A stretch of 64,000 nucleotides of DNA, from positions 3,720,001 to 3,784,000 of the forward strand of contig NZ_CP132932.1 of the NCBI RefSeq assembly GCF_040358985.1, given 5' to 3'. Shown piece by piece: positions 25,317 to 36,744 of this stretch. The notes beneath the pieces were generated by a model. The model did no database searches. It was not told the origin of the DNA and worked only from the letters and a program-made list of their open reading frames with translations. Each line of letters starts with the position of its first letter. The first letter of the stretch is position 1. The translations under genes were made by a program, and so were the position numbers. Source of the DNA: Tunturibacter empetritectus. Lineage in GTDB: Bacteria > Acidobacteriota > Terriglobia > Terriglobales > Acidobacteriaceae.

Positions 25317-27281
25317 ATGCGGCTGAAGACGAAGCTGGTGCTGTCGGCAACGGGGCTGACGTTTGCGATCGTGCTGGTGCTTTCGGCACTGTTCTTGAGC
25401 GAGCTGCTGCGGCAGAGGATCGAGCAGACGGCTGCGGCGAATGATGTGCTGGTGCACGAGGTCTGGCTGGAGATGCGGAAGGCGGTGGAGACGGGGCTGC
25501 GGGCGAATCCGCCGGTGGACCGGAGCGACGAGGCGCTGCATCGGGCGGTGGTGGACGCGCTGAGGAGCGAGACGGCGCTGATGCAGGTGATGAATACGAT
25601 TGTGCGCTACTCGCCTACGGTTCAGGATGTGAGCGTAACGGATGCGCATGGGCTGACGCTGTTGAGTACGGACCCGGATGCAGTGGATCAGCCGGCGGTG
25701 TTCCGGTTCAGCCTGGCGAGTGTTCAGAATGGGCCGATCTCGCGGCAGATGCGGGTGGTGTTCGGCAAGCCGCGGGTATTGGATATCTCGCAGTCGCTGG
25801 AGCGGAATGGGGCGCCGTTTCTGGTGGTGCATGTTGGGGTGCGGTCGACGTTTTTGAAGAATGCATATGAGCCGTGGCTGCTGGATGCACTGATCTTTGC
25901 TGCGCTGGCGGCACTGGCGGCGATGTTGTCGGCGGGGCTGCTGGCGAATGTGGCGCTGCGTCCGCTGGAGTCGATCAGCGCGCGGCTTGAGAGCTTGACG
26001 AAGGCGGGCGGCGCGATTCCGGAGAGGATGCTGGAAAGCCGAAATACTCGAAGCGATGCGGTGGTTCGGGTGACGAAGACGCTGGACCGGCTGGGAGAGC
26101 AGATGCGTACGCAGGAGGCCGGGTATACGGCGCTGCAGGCGAATCTGAACCAGATGCTGGATACGTTGCGTGACGGCGTGCTGCTGTTTACGGCAGATCG
26201 GCGGGCGGTGATGGTGTCGGATGCGGTGGCTTATTTTCTGGGTGCTCCGTTGAACCAGGATCACGAAAAGCTGGTGGGGATGCGGCTGGAAGAGATCTTT
26301 GCGCCGGATAGCGTGCTGGGAGAGGCGGTGCTCGAAGCGTTTGCGGAGGGCGGCCAGGTGAGTGCGCAGGCGTTGACGTTGGAGGATGGGCGGCAGGTGC
26401 AGTTCTCGCTGGACCGGATCTCGGGCCAGATCGATGAGGAACTGGCAGGGGCGGGGAGTGTGGCGACGCTGCTGACGCTGCGGGATATGGAGTCGGTGGC
26501 GCAGCTGGGGCAGGAGTTGGAGGTGGCGCGGAGGCTGGCGGCGATTGGAAGGCTGACGGCTGGGGTGGGGCATGAGGTGAAGAACCCGATCAACGCGATG
26601 GTGCTGCACCTGGAGCTGCTGCGCGGGAAGCTGGCGCCGGGCGGTGCGGAGGCGTTTGGCGGGGCGCAGCGGCATGTGGAGATTTTGTCGGGAGAGATGC
26701 AGCGGCTGGACAGGGTGGTGCAGACGCTGGCAGACTTTTCGCGGCCGATGGAGCTGCATTTGAAGGAGCAGGACCTGCGCCAAGTGGTGGAGGTGGTAAT
26801 GGAGCTGACTGCTGCCGAGATGCAGGAGAATAGGGTGCAGGTGATGGTGGATGGTCCGCGCGAGCCGTTGATGGTGAGAGTGGATGCGCAGCTGATGCAG
26901 CAGGCGCTGCTAAACCTTTTGCTGAATGGGATGCAGGCGATGCCCGAGGGCGGGGCGATGGTGGTGCGAATGCGGCGGGACCACCAGATGGCGGTGGTTG
27001 AGGTGATTGACGAAGGAGAGGGTATACCTGAGGAGCTATTACCGCGTATCTTCGAACTGTACTTCACCACCAAACCAAAGGGCAGCGGAATCGGATTGGC
27101 GATGACGTATCGGATTTTGCAGCTGCATGGCGGAGCGATGGAGGTACGATCCAATGCCGACCCGGGTTCGGTCGAGCGGGGGACGACGTTTACGTTTCGA
27201 GTGCCGGTTGCGTCGGGAGTTGGCGGCGAGAGCAGGAAGGCCGCAGGTGCAGTTCAGAAAGAGCTAGGGGAACGGGTTTGA
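25317..27281 (+). CDS. Membrane-bound histidine kinase
   Basis: A 654-residue sensor: TM1 about 6-28, periplasmic domain about 29-180, TM2 about 183-208, HAMP (about 210-265), a PAS-like region (about 275-395), HisKA with GHEVKNPINA, and HATPase_c with an N box LNLLLNGMQ, DEGEGIP and KGSGIGLAMTYRI. The GHEVKNP form is typical of NtrB-like kinases paired with NtrC-type regulators. It is translated directly behind its regulator and overlaps the next gene by 4 bp, so all three form one operon. The signal is unknown. Confidence 0.93.
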   Translation: MRLKTKLVLSATGLTFAIVLVLSALFLSELLRQRIEQTAAANDVLVHEVWLEMRKAVETGLRANPPVDRSDEALHRAVVDALRSETALMQVMNTIVRYSPTVQDVSVTDAHGLTLLSTDPDAVDQPAVFRFSLASVQNGPISRQMRVVFGKPRVLDISQSLERNGAPFLVVHVGVRSTFLKNAYEPWLLDALIFAALAALAAMLSAGLLANVALRPLESISARLESLTKAGGAIPERMLESRNTRSDAVVRVTKTLDRLGEQMRTQEAGYTALQANLNQMLDTLRDGVLLFTADRRAVMVSDAVAYFLGAPLNQDHEKLVGMRLEEIFAPDSVLGEAVLEAFAEGGQVSAQALTLEDGRQVQFSLDRISGQIDEELAGAGSVATLLTLRDMESVAQLGQELEVARRLAAIGRLTAGVGHEVKNPINAMVLHLELLRGKLAPGGAEAFGGAQRHVEILSGEMQRLDRVVQTLADFSRPMELHLKEQDLRQVVEVVMELTAAEMQENRVQVMVDGPREPLMVRVDAQLMQQALLNLLLNGMQAMPEGGAMVVRMRRDHQMAVVEVIDEGEGIPEELLPRIFELYFTTKPKGSGIGLAMTYRILQLHGGAMEVRSNADPGSVERGTTFTFRVPVASGVGGESRKAAGAVQKELGERV

Positions 27282-27853
27282 AGGGTACGGGCAACATTAC
27301 GCAGAAGATCGCATGGACGACTCTCTGGTTTGGTTTGACGATGGGGATGGCAGGATGCCGGCATAAGCCGCAGCTCGCGCCGCTGCCGCCGGTGATGTCT
27401 CCGGTGGCGCTTGAAGATATTCCTGAGCCGGATGATCTGCCGATGGTGGAAGAGCCGCCGGCGAAGCTGCCGACGGTGCCGGTGTCGACCGAGGCAGGGA
27501 AGCCGAAGAAGAGGAAGAAGCAGCCACCGAAGGTCATTGCGCCACCTGAGCCCGTGTCTGAGATGCAGGTTGCCAGTGCGGCAGCGCCTTCGCCGGATGC
27601 GGCTGTGGGTGCTCTGACGGCGGGGGGAGAGACGAATCCGCAGACGAAGCAGGATGCCGAGGAGCTGATCGCTTCGATCGACAAGAGGCTGAGTGCGCTG
27701 CCGGCACAGAAGGTGGAAGAGCAGAAGGCGCAGGTGAGCAAGGTGCGGAACTTCTGGAAGGATGCGCAGGATGCGTTGAAGTCCGGCGATGCCGAAGGGG
27801 CGAAGACGCTGGCGACGAAGGCTAAGCTGCTGCTGGATGACTTGGAGAAATAG
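27278..27853 (+). CDS. Predicted lipoprotein of the two-component operon
   Basis: A 191-residue product. A TTG start overlaps the kinase stop (TTGA). The leader TTLWFGLTMGMAGC ends in a lipobox Cys. The mature part is Pro/Lys/Glu-rich (about 28-120), then an alpha-helical end (about 125-191, EELIASIDKRLSALPAQ ... ATKAKLLLDDLEK). The final 48 bp and the following untranslated sequence recur at 29115-29192. Possibly a periplasmic or outer-membrane accessory of the sensor kinase (inference). Confidence 0.75.
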   Translation: MKGTGNITQKIAWTTLWFGLTMGMAGCRHKPQLAPLPPVMSPVALEDIPEPDDLPMVEEPPAKLPTVPVSTEAGKPKKRKKQPPKVIAPPEPVSEMQVASAAAPSPDAAVGALTAGGETNPQTKQDAEELIASIDKRLSALPAQKVEEQKAQVSKVRNFWKDAQDALKSGDAEGAKTLATKAKLLLDDLEK

Positions 27854-27883
27854 CGAGTCAGCTAAAGGCAGCGAGTTAGCTAG
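27806..27883 (+). repeat. Direct repeat, left copy (end of the lipoprotein gene)
   Basis: A 78-bp stretch from ACGCTGGCGACGAAGGC to GTTAGCTAG, covering the last 15 codons, the stop and 30 bp beyond. It matches 29115-29192 with nine mismatches. The cupredoxin gene lies between the copies. Confidence 0.85.
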
Positions 27884-28009
27884 TCGGCAGTTAAACCGGT
27901 CAGCGAGTCAGCGAGCCGGTGGCTCTGTAACTTCTTTTATTTTCAGAGGCTGGCAGTTGGCGCGTCTTCAACGATGCGCTTAGCCTCGGTGCGTCGACCT
28001 GTGGCGAAG

Positions 28010-28037
28010 TTGACATTGCTGGGACGGGGCCTATAAT
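28010..28037 (+). promoter_or_regulatory. Consensus sigma-70 promoter of the cupredoxin gene
   Basis: TTGACA (28010-28015), 16 bases, TATAAT (28032-28037): both hexamers are perfect. It is 55 bp before the cupredoxin start codon, which has AAGAGGCGATC as ribosome binding site. Confidence 0.85.
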
Positions 28038-28091
28038 TTTGCCGGGCTCCGGGCCTGCTCCCCCAAAAATCTATATTTCCAAGAGGCGATC

Positions 28092-29099
28092 ATGAAATCG
28101 AGAATCTCGATGTTTGTGTCCGTGGCGGCGCTGGCGGCGCTGACTTTTTTTGTCCCGAGTAGCGTGTATGCCCAACAGAACTGGAAAGCGGCGTTGGGCG
28201 GTCAAAGTAGCGATATGGGCAGGCAGGCAGTGGCTTTTCTTCCCAACGAGCTGTGGATTCACGAGGGCGACAGCATCACCTGGACCTCCGGCAGCGGAGA
28301 CATCCATACGGTGTCCTTCTTCATCGCCGGTCAGGCGTTTGAAGACTTTACGGTGGGTTGTCCTGGGTTCTCGCCGAGTGGCGCGAGTTTCGACGGCACC
28401 AAGTGCGTGAGCGCGCCTCCGCTGGTAGAGGGGCAGAGCTTCATTGTGAGCTTTCCCAAACCCGGCAACTTTAGCCTGATCTGCCTGGTGCACACGCACA
28501 TGACTGGGGTCATACACGTCCTAGCCGCGTCGGCGACTCTGCCGCACGATCAGGCCTTCTATGACGCGCAGGCGGCGGAACAGCGGAGGAGTCTGCTTAC
28601 CGATACAGACAAGCAGAGGGACATGGATGACATGCTGTCGGCGCACTTGCTGGCAAACAAGAATAGCGTGACTGCAGGCATTGGAGAGATGACGGTGACC
28701 GGCGCTGGGTTTGAATCGCTTTCGGTCGTGCGCTTTCTGAAGGGAACCATTGAAGTCCATAAGGGGGACACGATCGAGTGGGTCAATTTAGACCCGGCCT
28801 TGCCGCATACGATCACCTTCGGAAAGGAGCCGTCGAATCCCGGGCCTCCGTCCGGCAATGTGCCCTTGACTCTGGACGCTGATGGTGTGTTGCATGCGAC
28901 GATCAGTTCGCAGGGGGACAATGTGCATTCGGGGCTGATTGTTGCATCGCCTCAAAACCAGGTTGGCGTGGGGCAGTCTCCTCCGGGCAATACGCGTTTT
29001 CGCATTACCTTCACGGAGGCGGGGACGTATAACTACATCTGCGCGCTGCACGATAATCTTGGGATGATTGGCAAGGTGATTGTCCGGTCCAATTGGTAG
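28092..29099 (+). CDS. Secreted two-domain cupredoxin (plastocyanin-like)
   Basis: A 335-residue protein with a signal peptide (1-28, ...FVPSSVYAQ) and two type-1 copper domains. Domain 1 (about 30-140) has His in GDIHTVSF and CLVHTHM (Cys-x2-His-x1-His-Met region). Domain 2 (about 210-335) has LPHTITF and CALHDNLGM, the usual Cys, His and Met ligands. A helical, polar linker joins them (about 150-205). It would transfer electrons in the periplasm or at the cell surface. It has its own consensus promoter and is flanked by direct repeats, so it may be an insertion behind the two-component operon. Confidence 0.88.
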   Translation: MKSRISMFVSVAALAALTFFVPSSVYAQQNWKAALGGQSSDMGRQAVAFLPNELWIHEGDSITWTSGSGDIHTVSFFIAGQAFEDFTVGCPGFSPSGASFDGTKCVSAPPLVEGQSFIVSFPKPGNFSLICLVHTHMTGVIHVLAASATLPHDQAFYDAQAAEQRRSLLTDTDKQRDMDDMLSAHLLANKNSVTAGIGEMTVTGAGFESLSVVRFLKGTIEVHKGDTIEWVNLDPALPHTITFGKEPSNPGPPSGNVPLTLDADGVLHATISSQGDNVHSGLIVASPQNQVGVGQSPPGNTRFRITFTEAGTYNYICALHDNLGMIGKVIVRSNW

Positions 29100-29114
29100 A
29101 CAGAGGGTACGGCG

Positions 29115-29192
29115 ACGCTTGCGACGGAGGCGAAGTTGTTGCTGGATGATTTGGAGAAGTAGCGAGTCAGCGAAAGGCAGCGAGTCAGCTAG
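29115..29192 (+). pseudogene. Right direct repeat: remnant of the lipoprotein gene 3' end
   Basis: Diverged copy of 27806-27883. It still reads TLATEAKLLLDDLEK and a stop, but has no upstream gene body. It ends inside the stop region of the RibD-like gene on the other strand. It marks the right border of the segment holding the cupredoxin gene. Confidence 0.8.
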
Positions 29193-29743
29193 CGCGGGAT
29201 CTCATAGCGGAGGCGGACCACGCTGTCTGCGTACTTTTTGACTGAGCGCAAGTGAAGGGGCACGTCGCGATGCCGCGGTGCGATGAGTGGGATGCCCTCA
29301 CCGATCAGGGTAGGCATGACGTGGATGTCGAACTCGTCGATCTCGCCTGCGTCGAGAAATGAGGCGATCAGTTCTCCGCCGCCCATCATCCAGATATGTT
29401 TTCCCGGCGTCGCGCGGAGGTGCTGCGCAAACTTCTTTACCGGTTCCGAGACGAACTCCACGCCTGGGGTCTCGTGTTTGGGCGGTCTTCCGGAGAAGAC
29501 GAAGTTGGCGAGCTTAGTGTCGAAGATTCCGCCTTTGTTGCCATGCTGCTTGTCATAGTCGAGAGCCCAGTCGTATGTCTTGCGCCCCCACAGGATGGTG
29601 TCAATTGTGCGATAGAACGCGCGCATGCCGTAGTCGTTTGTGGTGGGCATGCGATTCAGCCATTCGATATCGCCGTCTGGCCTGGCGATGTAGCCGTCAG
29701 CGCTTGTCGCGATATAGACGATGATCTTTCGCGGGGCGTTCAT
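29189..29743 (-). CDS. Dihydrofolate-reductase-like (RibD C-terminal) protein
   Basis: A 184-residue protein of the RibD_C/DHFR-fold family (YwjB/YyaP type): KIIVYIATSADGYIA at the start, TILWGRKTYDW, IWMMGGGELIASFLDAG and FDIHVMPTLIGEGIPL. These proteins probably reduce a pterin- or pyrimidine-like substrate with NADPH; the substrate is not known. Single gene. The stop codon overlaps the right end of the direct repeat. Confidence 0.88.
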   Translation of the reverse strand: MNAPRKIIVYIATSADGYIARPDGDIEWLNRMPTTNDYGMRAFYRTIDTILWGRKTYDWALDYDKQHGNKGGIFDTKLANFVFSGRPPKHETPGVEFVSEPVKKFAQHLRATPGKHIWMMGGGELIASFLDAGEIDEFDIHVMPTLIGEGIPLIAPRHRDVPLHLRSVKKYADSVVRLRYEIPR

Positions 29744-29847
29744 ACCGTTTTACTCCGTTGTTTCGAAGTTGCAGGCGTGGCACGAAACACTCGACCATGA
29801 TGCTACTTTATTCGCTTGCCACTTCGGAGGCCAGCTTCTTCGCTGGC

Positions 29848-32895
<3,048 letters not shown>

Positions 32896-33016
32896 AACGG
32901 TATCCTTCGGGGCGCACTTTGTCCCAAATACTAGTGTAACTGGTATGGGTGGCGCGGTTGGAGGTGAAGTTGGCCGTTGGAGATACGGCGGATCAGGCTC
33001 GGGTGGCGCTAGCGAG

Positions 33017-33571
33017 CTAGGACTTCGAGCGGACGTAGACCGGATCGCGCTTGAGGTAGGCGAAGCGGTACTTGGCATCCTGGCCTGAGGGGGCGCAGAG
33101 GTGGCCGGTGAAGGGAGCGCGGAGGGTTTCGGCGCCGAAAGATATTGCTACGAAAGCTGGGGTGTAGCATTTGCTGTTGTCGAAGACTTCGCCGGAGACC
33201 CAATAGAGTTCGCCGGTGGCTTCGGCGTTGGCAGGGATTGCTACGGGCAGGATGACGGGGCCGGGGTGCATGCCGGGCGGGAGTTCGACGGAGATGGGGA
33301 GTTTGGTGTTGGAGGCGTCTTCGAAGACGAGTGCAGGGCGACCGGGGACGGTGCAGGTTTGCGCGCCGATGTTGCGGAGCACCAGCAGGGTTCCGGAGTG
33401 CGACATGCCGTCGAAGTTGCCGCCTTCGCCGTCGAAGGAGAGCGAGAGTTGGGCGGCGGTGCAGGCCAGCAGGGTGGACGCTGAGGGCAGAGAGGTCGCG
33501 CTCGCAGAAGAGGCTAGGATGAGGACCACGGCGACGACAACATAGACCGCGTTGGAGGCTGGTTTGGTCAC
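33017..33571 (-). CDS. Secreted DUF4232-like protein
   Basis: A 184-residue protein with a signal peptide (about 1-25, [15 protein letters not shown]). The pattern [38 protein letters not shown] fits DUF4232, an Ig-like extracellular domain with paired Cys. The coding region lies directly upstream of secA, 121 bp from its start. Function unknown. Confidence 0.75.
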   Translation of the reverse strand: MTKPASNAVYVVVAVVLILASSASATSLPSASTLLACTAAQLSLSFDGEGGNFDGMSHSGTLLVLRNIGAQTCTVPGRPALVFEDASNTKLPISVELPPGMHPGPVILPVAIPANAEATGELYWVSGEVFDNSKCYTPAFVAISFGAETLRAPFTGHLCAPSGQDAKYRFAYLKRDPVYVRSKS

Positions 33572-33657
33572 TGAAAGAATTTTAGTCTTTCTTTGTGTCT
33601 CTGGTGAGATTGTAAGCTGACTTGTCAGTTGCGGAATTTGATTGAGGCGGGAATCTT

Positions 33658-34425
33658 ATGCTGAGTTACGTGCAGAGTAGCTTGCTGGTGGTTTTGGCGA
33701 TGCTGGTTTCGGTGGCGTTGGTGCTGGTGCTCAATCGGGCATGGCCGATTCCGAATCGCAAGCTGATCAATGATGTGACGGAATGGCAGCTGGGAATTTT
33801 GGGGACGACGTATGGGGTGATCCTGGGATTCATGCTGTATACGGTCTGGATAGACTTTCGGGCGGCGGAGGTGAATGCGACGCAGGAGGCGAGTTCGCTG
33901 TTGACGGTGACGCGGGTGGCGTCGGCGCTACCGGCTGCGGAGAGGGAGGCGTTTCGCGGGTTGGGGATGCAGTATGCGGATGCGGTAGTGCACCAGGAGT
34001 GGCCGGCGATGCAGCGTCAGGAGGAGAGCCGTGCGGGAGAGAGGATCGAGGTAGAGATGTGGAAGCTGCTCGCGGGGCTGAAGGACGATGCCGGCGCGGC
34101 GAATAGCGTGGACCACCTGACAAGGGTGTTGAGTGAGCTGTCGGAGAGGCGCAGTCTGCGGGAGGAGCAACTTCGCGTGCGGCTGCCCGTGGTGCTGTGG
34201 ATCTTGCTGCTGGCTGGCGGGGGCGCGACGGTAGGGTCTTCGTGTCTGCTGGGGAATGACAATAAATGGCTGCACTATTGTCAGGTGCTGGCGTTGACGT
34301 TTGTGGTGGCGGTGACGTTGTCGGCGATTGCGGACCTGGCGCGGCCATTTGAGGGTTCGGTGTCGGTGAGCCCGGTTGCGTTTGAGCGTGTGCAGACGAT
34401 TATGCAGCTGGATGCGGCTCGTTAG
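33658..34425 (+). CDS. DUF4239 membrane protein (bestrophin-like)
   Basis: A 255-residue membrane protein. TM segments lie at about 5-27, 47-65, 178-200 and 208-232. The family segments NDVTEWQLGILGTTYGVILGF and RRSLREEQLRVRLPVVLWILL identify DUF4239. The middle is a soluble helical region. Some relatives are discussed as anion-channel-like; no function is proven. Single gene, divergent from the DUF4232-like gene. Confidence 0.82.
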   Translation: MLSYVQSSLLVVLAMLVSVALVLVLNRAWPIPNRKLINDVTEWQLGILGTTYGVILGFMLYTVWIDFRAAEVNATQEASSLLTVTRVASALPAAEREAFRGLGMQYADAVVHQEWPAMQRQEESRAGERIEVEMWKLLAGLKDDAGAANSVDHLTRVLSELSERRSLREEQLRVRLPVVLWILLLAGGGATVGSSCLLGNDNKWLHYCQVLALTFVVAVTLSAIADLARPFEGSVSVSPVAFERVQTIMQLDAAR

Positions 34426-34546
34426 CGGCTACTCGCTTATTCAAAGCGTTGCCGAGAGCACACATCAAAGTCGAGATGTGGGGCACCCGCTTTTTGCGGC
34501 TGTAGGGTGTGTTCGAGATGCTGGATTAGGGCGTTGAGGCCAGGGG

Positions 34547-36184
34547 TTAGTGTCCGCCCATGGCTTCGGGGTCGGGTTTTGCGGCTTTGGTGGGGAGACG
34601 CATGATGAAGGGCAGCGGCGTGAGCAAAAAGATGGTGCAGGCGAGGATGGCGAAGGCGTTCTTGTAGCTGAGCATCGAGGCCTGGCGGAGCATTTCCTGG
34701 TAGGCCTGGCCGAGGGCCATCTGTGAGGCGCTGGCGGCAGACATGCCCTGCGACATCAGCATCTCTTTCATGCGGTCCATGTAGAGGTTGTAGGGGACGC
34801 TGCCGCGGACGACGTTGGCGGAGAGAGCGACCTGCTGAACCTGGGAGTTGCGCGCCAGATAGGTGGTGAGGAGCGCGGTGCCGGCGCTGCCGCCGAGGTT
34901 GCGGGCGAAGTTGGAGAGGCTGGAGATCTGGTTGGTCTTGCTGGCGGGCACGCCGACGTAGTTGAGCGTGCTGATGGGGATGAAGATGAAGGCGAGACCG
35001 ATGACCTGGAGCATTCGCCAGAGGGTGACGGTGCCGAAGGCTGTGTTGAGGTCGAGCCGCGTGAGGTTGTAGATGCCGATGGCGGTGACGAGATAGCCGA
35101 GGCAGACCATGAGGCGTGGATCGAATTTGCCGAGGCTGCGGCCGGCGACGAACATCATGATCATCATGACGAAGCCAGCGGGGGAGAGGACCATGCCGGC
35201 GCGTTCGGCGGTGTAGCCGAGCAGGCCTTGGAGGTACTGCGGGATGAGCACGGTCGAGCCGAAGAGGACCATGCCGAGGATGAGCTGGAGGAAGACGGCA
35301 GTTCCGAAGTTTCGGTTCTTGAGGAGCTTGAGGTCGACGATGGGATCGGGATGGTGCCACTCCCACCAGGTGAAGAAGATCAGCGTGGCGGCGGCGAGGA
35401 TGGCGAAGGTGCGGATCATGGGATCTCCGAACCAGTCCTTCTCCTGGCCTTTATCGAGGGTGAACTCGAGGCAGCCGACACCGACGGCTACGAGGCCCAG
35501 ACCGAGGAAGTCGATCTTGAGGTGCTTGGCCTGCTCCATGCGCTCTTTGAGATGGGGTGGATCTTCGACCATGCGGTTGCTGAGATAGAGCGAGATGAGG
35601 CCGATGGGGATGTTGATGAAGAAGATCCAGTGCCAGTTGAAGTTGTCGGTGATCCAGCCGCCGAGGGTTGGGCCGATGGCGGGTGCGACGACGACGGCCA
35701 TGCCATAGACTGCGAAGGCCTGGCCTCGTTTTTCGATGGGGAAGGTGTCGGCGAGGATGGCCTGCTCGCTGGGAGCGAGGCCGCCGCCGCCTGCGCCTTG
35801 AAGGATGCGCGCGACGATGAGAAGAGGAAGCGTGTTGGCGATGCCGCATAGGAACGAGCAGATGGTGAAGAGGGCGACGCAGACCATGTAGAAGCGCTTG
35901 CGGCCGAAGCGGTTGGAGAGCCAGCCGGAGATGGGCAGGACGATGGCGCTGGAGACGAGGTAGCTGGTGAGGACCCAGGTGGCTTCTTCAGAGCTCGCGC
36001 CGAGGGTGCCGGCGATGTGGGGCAGGGCAACGTTGGCGATGGAGGTGTCGAGTACCTCCATGAAGGTGGCGAGTGTCACGGTGAGCGCGATGGCCCAGGG
36101 ATTATGGTGAGGCTTCCACGCGGCGGGCGCGGCGATAGGCATGGGCCGGGCGAGCGAGGGCGAGGGTGCAGTCATTGTTGCCAT
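34547..36184 (-). CDS. DHA2-family (EmrB/QacA) multidrug efflux transporter
   Basis: A 545-residue, 14-TM MFS exporter. Motif A-type segments include FMEVLDTSIANVALPHIAG (start, DTSIANVAL), GWLSNRFGRKR, and motif C GPTLGGWI with WHWIFFINIP. It would pump drugs or hydrophobic compounds out by proton antiport, usually with an EmrA-type adaptor; no adaptor is adjacent. Its start codon lies in the 41-bp palindrome shared with the divergent MarR gene, so repression by that MarR protein is very likely. Confidence 0.93.
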   Translation of the reverse strand: MATMTAPSPSLARPMPIAAPAAWKPHHNPWAIALTVTLATFMEVLDTSIANVALPHIAGTLGASSEEATWVLTSYLVSSAIVLPISGWLSNRFGRKRFYMVCVALFTICSFLCGIANTLPLLIVARILQGAGGGGLAPSEQAILADTFPIEKRGQAFAVYGMAVVVAPAIGPTLGGWITDNFNWHWIFFINIPIGLISLYLSNRMVEDPPHLKERMEQAKHLKIDFLGLGLVAVGVGCLEFTLDKGQEKDWFGDPMIRTFAILAAATLIFFTWWEWHHPDPIVDLKLLKNRNFGTAVFLQLILGMVLFGSTVLIPQYLQGLLGYTAERAGMVLSPAGFVMMIMMFVAGRSLGKFDPRLMVCLGYLVTAIGIYNLTRLDLNTAFGTVTLWRMLQVIGLAFIFIPISTLNYVGVPASKTNQISSLSNFARNLGGSAGTALLTTYLARNSQVQQVALSANVVRGSVPYNLYMDRMKEMLMSQGMSAASASQMALGQAYQEMLRQASMLSYKNAFAILACTIFLLTPLPFIMRLPTKAAKPDPEAMGGH

Positions 36185-36221
36185 ATCAGTCTCCTGATAT
36201 GATATCAGGAGACTGATATGG
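36181..36221. promoter_or_regulatory. Perfect 41-bp palindrome: shared operator and double start site
   Basis: The 20-bp left arm CCATATCAGTCTCCTGATAT (36181-36200), one central G, and the exact inverse (36202-36221). Both start codons (36182-36184 reverse, 36218-36220 forward) and both AGGAG ribosome binding sites lie within it. It is the probable binding site of the MarR protein. Confidence 0.85.
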
Positions 36222-36682
36222 TTTCTTTAAATTCTAACGGAGTAAAGCGGCAGGCTGAGAGGCGGAGGGCGGCGCAGATGATGAAGCGCATCCTGATCCA
36301 CTTTCGCAGCCAGATGGATGAAGCGCTGCGACCCCAGGGTGTGACGACGGCTCAGCTGCACATACTAAAGACGCTTCGGGGGGAGCCGGGGGTGTCGGGT
36401 GCCCAGTTGGCGCGGCTGTGCTATGTGACGCCGCAGTCGGCGCAGTCGCTGTTGACGGGGCTGGCGAGAGATGGGTGGATTGTAAGGAATAAAGGGCGGG
36501 GGAATGACCGGATTCTTGCGGCGCGACTGACGGCTGAGGGGGAAGAGCTGCTTCAGGAGGCGGAGAAGATGGTGAAGGTGATTGAAGGGAAGCTGTGGCG
36601 AGGGGTGGCTGAGAGTTCGATTGAGGCTTTGAATGGGGTGCTGGAGCAGTGCCTTGCGAATCTTGGACCGGAGTCGGAATGA
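36218..36682 (+). CDS. MarR-family repressor
   Basis: A 154-residue MarR-type winged-helix protein. The DNA-binding part is about 50-115 (TAQLHILKTLRGEPGVSGAQ, LCYVTPQSAQSLLTGLARDG, wing NKGRGNDRILAARLTAEG). The ATG at 36218 follows AGGAGACTGAT. It is divergent from the EmrB-like exporter with only 33 bp between start codons, filled by a perfect palindrome. MarR proteins typically lose DNA binding on ligand or oxidant contact; Cys residues are scarce here, so a ligand-type inducer is more likely (inference). Confidence 0.9.
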   Translation: MVSLNSNGVKRQAERRRAAQMMKRILIHFRSQMDEALRPQGVTTAQLHILKTLRGEPGVSGAQLARLCYVTPQSAQSLLTGLARDGWIVRNKGRGNDRILAARLTAEGEELLQEAEKMVKVIEGKLWRGVAESSIEALNGVLEQCLANLGPESE

Positions 36683-36710
36683 CCGCTAGCGCCTGAGAAG
36701 AGAAGCCAGA

Positions 36711-36742
36711 AGGGCCTGCCGTGGGGAAGGGCAGGCCGTTGG
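36711..36742. terminator. Terminator after marR-like gene
   Basis: GGCCTGCC (36713-36720), 9-nt loop, GGCAGGCC (36730-36737), then GTTGGTTTT. It sits between the convergent MarR-family gene and the secreted-protein gene. Confidence 0.75.
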
Positions 36743-36744
36743 TT

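Noticed and set aside
25101..26783. Minus-strand open frame opposite the histidine kinase
   Set aside because: Arg/Gln/His-rich shadow product; the kinase on the plus strand has all expected motifs.
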